Below are positions 60,755-64,000 of a DNA stretch of 64,000 bases, one piece after another (position 1 is the stretch's first letter; each line of letters starts with the position of its first letter). A program made the translations under genes and the position numbers. The notes below the pieces were generated by a model. It searched no databases, was not told the origin of the DNA, and was given only the letters and a program-made list of their open reading frames with translations. The DNA comes from RCIO01 sp040880025 (GTDB taxonomy: Bacteria; Pseudomonadota; Alphaproteobacteria; Rhizobiales; Rhizobiaceae): positions 1 to 64,000 of the forward strand of contig JBBDJD010000012.1 of assembly GCA_040880025.1 (NCBI GenBank), read 5' to 3'.

Positions 60755-61702
60755 TCAGGCGGCCTCGGACTGCGAGACCGCCTCGCTGATGATGTGGATG
60801 TGACGGTGGTCGGTGCCGCAGCACCCGCCAAGCACCCGCATTGACGGGAATGCCGTGGTGAGCTGCCGGTAGCGCCGGCCGAGATCGGCGGGATCGCCCG
60901 CGTCGAGTTCGGTCGAGTTGTCCAACTCCTCATGGCTCTTCGCGGAGGCGTTGGCGCGGATGCCGCGGACGCGCTCGATCCACGCCTCGCCGCGCTTCAG
61001 AGCCTGCTCGAAATGGCTCGGATGCGCGCAGTTGATCATGTAGTAGACTGGCGAGCCGCCGGTCGCCGCTTCCGTCGCCTCGACCGCTTCGCGCAGGCTG
61101 GTTCCGTCCACCAGCCGCCCGTCGGTCTCGACCGTGAACGAAACCACACAGGGCATGGCGTGCGCCTTGGCGGCGCGCGCGATGCCGATCGCCTCGTTGA
61201 CGGTATTCATGGTGATGGCCGAGACCATGTCGGCCTCGGTGGCGGCGAAGGTCTTCACCTGGAAGGAGTGGTAGTCCTCGGCCTCAGCCGCCTCCATGCG
61301 GCCGGCCTTGTAGCCGTCGCCGCGCGGACCGATTGCGCCGTTGAGCACGATCGGCATCGCCGGCGTTTCCCACTTGCGGCGCAGCCGCGCTCCAAGCTCC
61401 ACCGCCGCCTCGTTGGCCGCCTTCAGCGCCGGCAGGTCGTAGTCGAGCAGAGCCGCCCAGTCCGGGCTGGCGCGCCACGTCGCGGTGTCGAGCACGAAGC
61501 CGGTGCCCTTGCTGCGTGCGATCGGCAGGAAGCTCTCGTAATATTCGGTCAGCTTCGAGCGGCCCGCCTCGTCTGCAAGCAGAACGAATGACGCGAAATG
61601 CGGCAGCTCCACACCCTGCAGGTAGATCAGTGCGGTTTCCATGCCGCCGTCGCTGAGATAAAGCCCGCCGTCAAGTTGCGGCAGATTGCGCCGGTATTTC
61701 AT
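60755..61702 (-). CDS. mmuM: Homocysteine S-methyltransferase family protein
   Basis: The enzyme transfers a methyl group to homocysteine, probably from S-methylmethionine. ATG 61702 with AGGAG gives 315 residues. LSDGGMETALIYLQGVELP is the N-terminal zinc barrel start, and the zinc Cys are in MINCAHPSHF and the C-terminal LGGCCGTDHRHI. It is divergent from a TetR regulator gene, and a GTTTG-N4-CAAAC dyad lies in its leader. Confidence 0.92.
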   Translation of the reverse strand: MKYRRNLPQLDGGLYLSDGGMETALIYLQGVELPHFASFVLLADEAGRSKLTEYYESFLPIARSKGTGFVLDTATWRASPDWAALLDYDLPALKAANEAAVELGARLRRKWETPAMPIVLNGAIGPRGDGYKAGRMEAAEAEDYHSFQVKTFAATEADMVSAITMNTVNEAIGIARAAKAHAMPCVVSFTVETDGRLVDGTSLREAVEATEAATGGSPVYYMINCAHPSHFEQALKRGEAWIERVRGIRANASAKSHEELDNSTELDAGDPADLGRRYRQLTTAFPSMRVLGGCCGTDHRHIHIISEAVSQSEAA

Positions 61703-61756
61703 CCGTATTCTCCTGAACAAATCGTCATCTTGGGAAGGGACGCCTTTTCCCAGATC

Positions 61757-61770
61757 GTTTGTATGCAAAC
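61757..61770. promoter_or_regulatory. Likely TetR operator upstream of the homocysteine methyltransferase gene
   Basis: GTTTG (61757-61761) and CAAAC (61766-61770) form a dyad with a four-base centre, a common shape for TetR operators, 55 bases before the mmuM start and in the divergent region shared with the TetR gene. Confidence 0.5.
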
Positions 61771-61918
61771 TAGTATTCTCGCGGTAAGGCAGATGAATCG
61801 GGAGGCTTTTCCAAGCAAAAACAGAGCGTTGAATGAAATCTGGCGGCCGGCGTTGTTTTTTTGCTGGAATTGACGCAAGGGAAAACCATACTGCGGGTAC
61901 AGTTTTTCGGAGGATCCC

Positions 61919-62569
61919 ATGCGCAAGGGTGAGGCGACGCGCGAGCGCATTCTCGAAATCGCCGAGGCGGCCGTGCTGGCGAAGGGCTTCGGCGCGACCT
62001 CGATCGAGGAGATCATCGCCGAGGCCGGCATCACCAAGAGCGGCTTCTTCTATCATTTCAAGGACAAGAACGAGCTCGCCCACGAATTGCTAAGCCGCTA
62101 CATCACCGAGGATCACCGCATCCTCGACCAGATTTTCAGCCGCGCGACCGAGCTCTCCGACGACCCGTTGCAGGCCTTCCTGATCGGGTTGAAGCTGCTG
62201 GCCGAGGTGATGGCCGATCTGCCCGGCGGCCATCCCGGCTGCATGGTCGCGTCGATCTGCTACCAGGAGCGGCTGTTCGACCGCCGCGTCGTCGATCTGA
62301 ACCGCGAGGCGCTCGAATCTGTCAATGTCCGCATCCGCGCGCATCTGGAAACGATCGTCGCCGTCTACCCGCCGCGCGAGCCGGTCGACATCGACGCGCT
62401 GGCCGAGATGGTCTCGGTCATCGTCGACGGCGGCATCATCATGGCCAAGGTCATGGGCGATCCCGACCGCCTCGTGCGCCAGATCCTCGCCTATCGCCTG
62501 CTGGTGAAGCAGCTCTTCGCTCCCGCGATCGAATCTGCCGCTGGCCGGCCGGCCCTCGCCGCCGGATAG
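61919..62569 (+). CDS. TetR family transcriptional regulator
   Basis: The 216-residue protein has the TetR HTH (ATRERILEIAEAAVLAKGFG, ATSIEEIIAEAGITKSGFFY, HFKDKNEL) and a helical ligand domain with a Cys in HPGCMVASICYQERLF. It diverges from mmuM and is probably its repressor together with its own gene. Confidence 0.94.
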   Translation: MRKGEATRERILEIAEAAVLAKGFGATSIEEIIAEAGITKSGFFYHFKDKNELAHELLSRYITEDHRILDQIFSRATELSDDPLQAFLIGLKLLAEVMADLPGGHPGCMVASICYQERLFDRRVVDLNREALESVNVRIRAHLETIVAVYPPREPVDIDALAEMVSVIVDGGIIMAKVMGDPDRLVRQILAYRLLVKQLFAPAIESAAGRPALAAG

Positions 62570-62682
62570 GCGCTGTCACGCCAAGTGGCGATAGGCCATC
62601 AATCCCACGCCGCGAACGCAACCAGACCGTCGGGTTCCTGCGGCAGCCCGCCGGCGCTACCGGCGCGGCCAAATTCGATGGA

Positions 62683-62705
62683 TTGTATCGGATTTTCTGA
62701 TACAA
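62683..62705. promoter_or_regulatory. Inverted repeat upstream of the ArsR/beta-sandwich regulator gene
   Basis: TTGTATC (62683-62689) and GATACAA (62699-62705) are perfect inverted copies nine bases apart, about 40 bases before the ATG. Position and symmetry suggest an autoregulatory operator. Confidence 0.6.
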
Positions 62706-62745
62706 ACCGCGAAGCAATGGGTTTTGGGGCCTTGGACGCATTCAT

Positions 62746-63672
62746 ATGAGCAGCAATTTTCTGGTCGTCGATCCCGAGGAAGGTCTGGAGGTGCTCAAGG
62801 GGCTGGCCTCCTCCGTGCGGGTCAAGATTCTCAAGCTGCTGCACGAGAACGGGCCGATGAACGTCAACGCGGTCACCGACCATCTCGGCCTGCCGCAGTC
62901 GACGGTCTCGTCCAACATGCAGATACTCGAGGAGGTCGGCCTCGTGCTGACCGAATCGCAGAAGGCCCGCAAGGGCAGCCAGAAGATCTGCCGCCCGGCA
63001 TTCGACGAAATCCTGGTGATGTTCAAGGAAGCGGCCGAGCCCGCCGCCAAGGGGGCGATCGACGTCTCGATGCCGATCGGTCTCTACACGAGCTGCGAAG
63101 TGTCCGCGCCCTGCGGCCTGTGCTCCACGGACGGCATCATCGGCCTGCTCGACGTTCCCGACACCTTTCTTGAGCCCGACCGCATGAAGGCCGGCCTGCT
63201 CTGGTTTTCCCGCGGATTCGTGGAATACCAGTTCCCCAACAACGCTAAATTGTCGAACAGCGAGATCAAGACGCTGGAATTCTCGCTCGAGCTCAGCTCG
63301 GAGGTTCCCGGAACCAGCACCGACTGGCCCTCCGACATCACCGCCTGGGTCAACGGCGTCGAGATCGGCAACTGGACTTCGCCCGGCGATTTCGGCGACA
63401 AGCGCGGCGTTTACACTCCCCATTGGTGGAAGCTGGTCGGTTCCCAGTACGGCAAGTTGAAATCCTGGCGCGTCACCCCCGACGGCACGTTCGTCGACGG
63501 CGTGAAGGTGTCGCCTGTGACCCTCGCCGACGTGGATATCGGCCAGCACAGCTCCATCCGGCTGCGCCTTGGCGTCAAGCACGATGCCGCCCACCCCGGC
63601 GGCATCAACATTTTCGGCCGCGGCTTCGGCAATTACGACCAGGATATCGTGCTGCGCATCGTGACCCGATGA
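62746..63672 (+). CDS. ArsR-like regulator with C-terminal beta-rich domain, next to a GH51 gene
   Basis: The 308-residue protein has an N-terminal winged helix (LKGLASSVRVKILKLLHENG, PQSTVSSNMQILEEVGLVL; about 15-85) and a long C-terminal domain of beta pattern with two Cys-containing segments (YTSCEVSAPCGLCSTDGI) and Trp-rich strands (TDWPSDITAWVNGVEIGNWT). Such fusions are found beside sugar-catabolic genes in rhizobia. The neighbour is an arabinofuranosidase gene, so an arabinoside or a related sugar is the likely effector; this is inferred. Confidence 0.87.
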   Translation: MSSNFLVVDPEEGLEVLKGLASSVRVKILKLLHENGPMNVNAVTDHLGLPQSTVSSNMQILEEVGLVLTESQKARKGSQKICRPAFDEILVMFKEAAEPAAKGAIDVSMPIGLYTSCEVSAPCGLCSTDGIIGLLDVPDTFLEPDRMKAGLLWFSRGFVEYQFPNNAKLSNSEIKTLEFSLELSSEVPGTSTDWPSDITAWVNGVEIGNWTSPGDFGDKRGVYTPHWWKLVGSQYGKLKSWRVTPDGTFVDGVKVSPVTLADVDIGQHSSIRLRLGVKHDAAHPGGINIFGRGFGNYDQDIVLRIVTR

Positions 63673-63768
63673 TTTCTCCTTGACTGGCGGCTGTGGACTG
63701 CGATTAATATCCACAAAACGGATACGGATCGCATTTCCAGTTATAAACATGCGGTCGGGGAGGACTTG

Positions 63769-64000
63769 ATGCGGGCCAGGATCATCGCTCACGCCGATTT
63801 CGGCATTTCTGAAATCGACGAGCGCATCTACGGCGCGTTCCTCGAACATCTCGGACGGGCCGTCTACACCGGCATCTACGAGCCCGGACACGCCACCGCC
63901 GACGACAACGGCATGCGGGCCGACGTCGCCGAACTGGTCAAGGAACTGAAACCGCCTCTGGTGCGCTATCCCGGCGGCAATTTCGTTTCCGCCTACAATT
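63769..64000 (+). CDS. Alpha-N-arabinofuranosidase (GH51), N-terminal part, cut by the window end
   Basis: The gene starts at ATG 63769 with GGGGAGGA upstream and runs off the right edge after 77 codons. The visible start has the GH51 features IYGAFLEHLGRAVYTGIYEP and LVRYPGGNFVSAYN. GH51 enzymes release arabinose from arabinoxylan or arabinan oligomers. The regulator at 62.7 kb is directly upstream in the same direction, and other sugar-uptake genes probably follow. Confidence 0.92.
   Translation, partial: MRARIIAHADFGISEIDERIYGAFLEHLGRAVYTGIYEPGHATADDNGMRADVAELVKELKPPLVRYPGGNFVSAYN

Overview
The window is a GC-rich (about 63 percent) bacterial chromosome segment that reads as Alphaproteobacteria, order Hyphomicrobiales (Rhizobiales), close to Mesorhizobium/Aquamicrobium/Phyllobacteriaceae. 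The basis is the codon use, the ubiE-ubiB-coaBC block, an Irr-type iron box in front of mbfA, rhizobial intergenic palindromes, EcfG-type stress promoters (GGAAC-N16/17-CGTT) and an HTH regulator next to a GH51 arabinofuranosidase. Genus is an inference; no 16S or marker comparison was possible.

Layout. 1-2.9 kb: right end of an integrated element, with a partial TPR-like protein and a tyrosine integrase next to the 3' end of tRNA-Ser(GGA). 3.2-4.3 kb: small membrane protein and msrA. 4.4-16.2 kb: nucleoside uptake and salvage, with a BMP-type binding protein, MFS transporter, ABC ATPase, two permeases, cdd, purine nucleoside phosphorylase, deoA, upp and add; slyX, a thioesterase and a membrane-anchored aspartic protease are interleaved. 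16.3-20.2 kb: ubiE, ubiB and a coaBC whose product carries an extra N-terminal ribbon-helix-helix DNA-binding domain, with a repeated inverted motif over its start codon. 20.2-22.4 kb: stress-type small gene, 1-Cys peroxiredoxin, PPK2. 22.5-25.5 kb: a lower-GC islet with a HEPN-like protein facing a frameshifted P-loop ATPase, small unknown genes and an IS1595-type transposase remnant.

25.5-37.6 kb: mixed accessory and housekeeping genes, including a three-gene small-membrane-protein operon behind an EcfG-type promoter, higBA, prfC, a class II amidotransferase, an Lrp regulator, two ArsR/SRPBCC modules, a DNA alkylation repair protein and glutaminase. 37.7-41.8 kb: dut, a PEP-mutase/isocitrate-lyase family enzyme overlapping a trans-3-hydroxyproline dehydratase-like racemase homologue, cysK and a MOSC protein. 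41.9-48.8 kb: a sensor kinase and sigma-54 activator directly upstream of a TAXI-type TRAP transporter, with a sigma-54 promoter and paired upstream dyads between them. 48.8-56.7 kb: stress, iron and envelope genes (DUF892, mbfA with an Irr box, DUF1127, YiiX-like hydrolase, LytTR membrane regulator, Fsr-type exporter). 57.0-59.6 kb: cyanide-insensitive type cydAB, split by an element with 34-bp inverted ends. 59.6-64.0 kb: GNAT, DUF1127, homocysteine methyltransferase with a divergent TetR, and an ArsR-like regulator with a C-terminal beta-rich domain ahead of a truncated GH51 gene.

The strongest leads for something undescribed are (i) the RHH-CoaBC fusion with its self-overlapping operator, which suggests a CoA biosynthetic enzyme that represses its own leaderless promoter; (ii) the HEPN-like/ATPase pair with a G7 tract in the ATPase, a candidate defence module that may be phase variable; (iii) the stress-induced operon of two 23-24 residue membrane peptides around a larger membrane protein; and (iv) a TAXI TRAP system under its own NtrC-type circuit.
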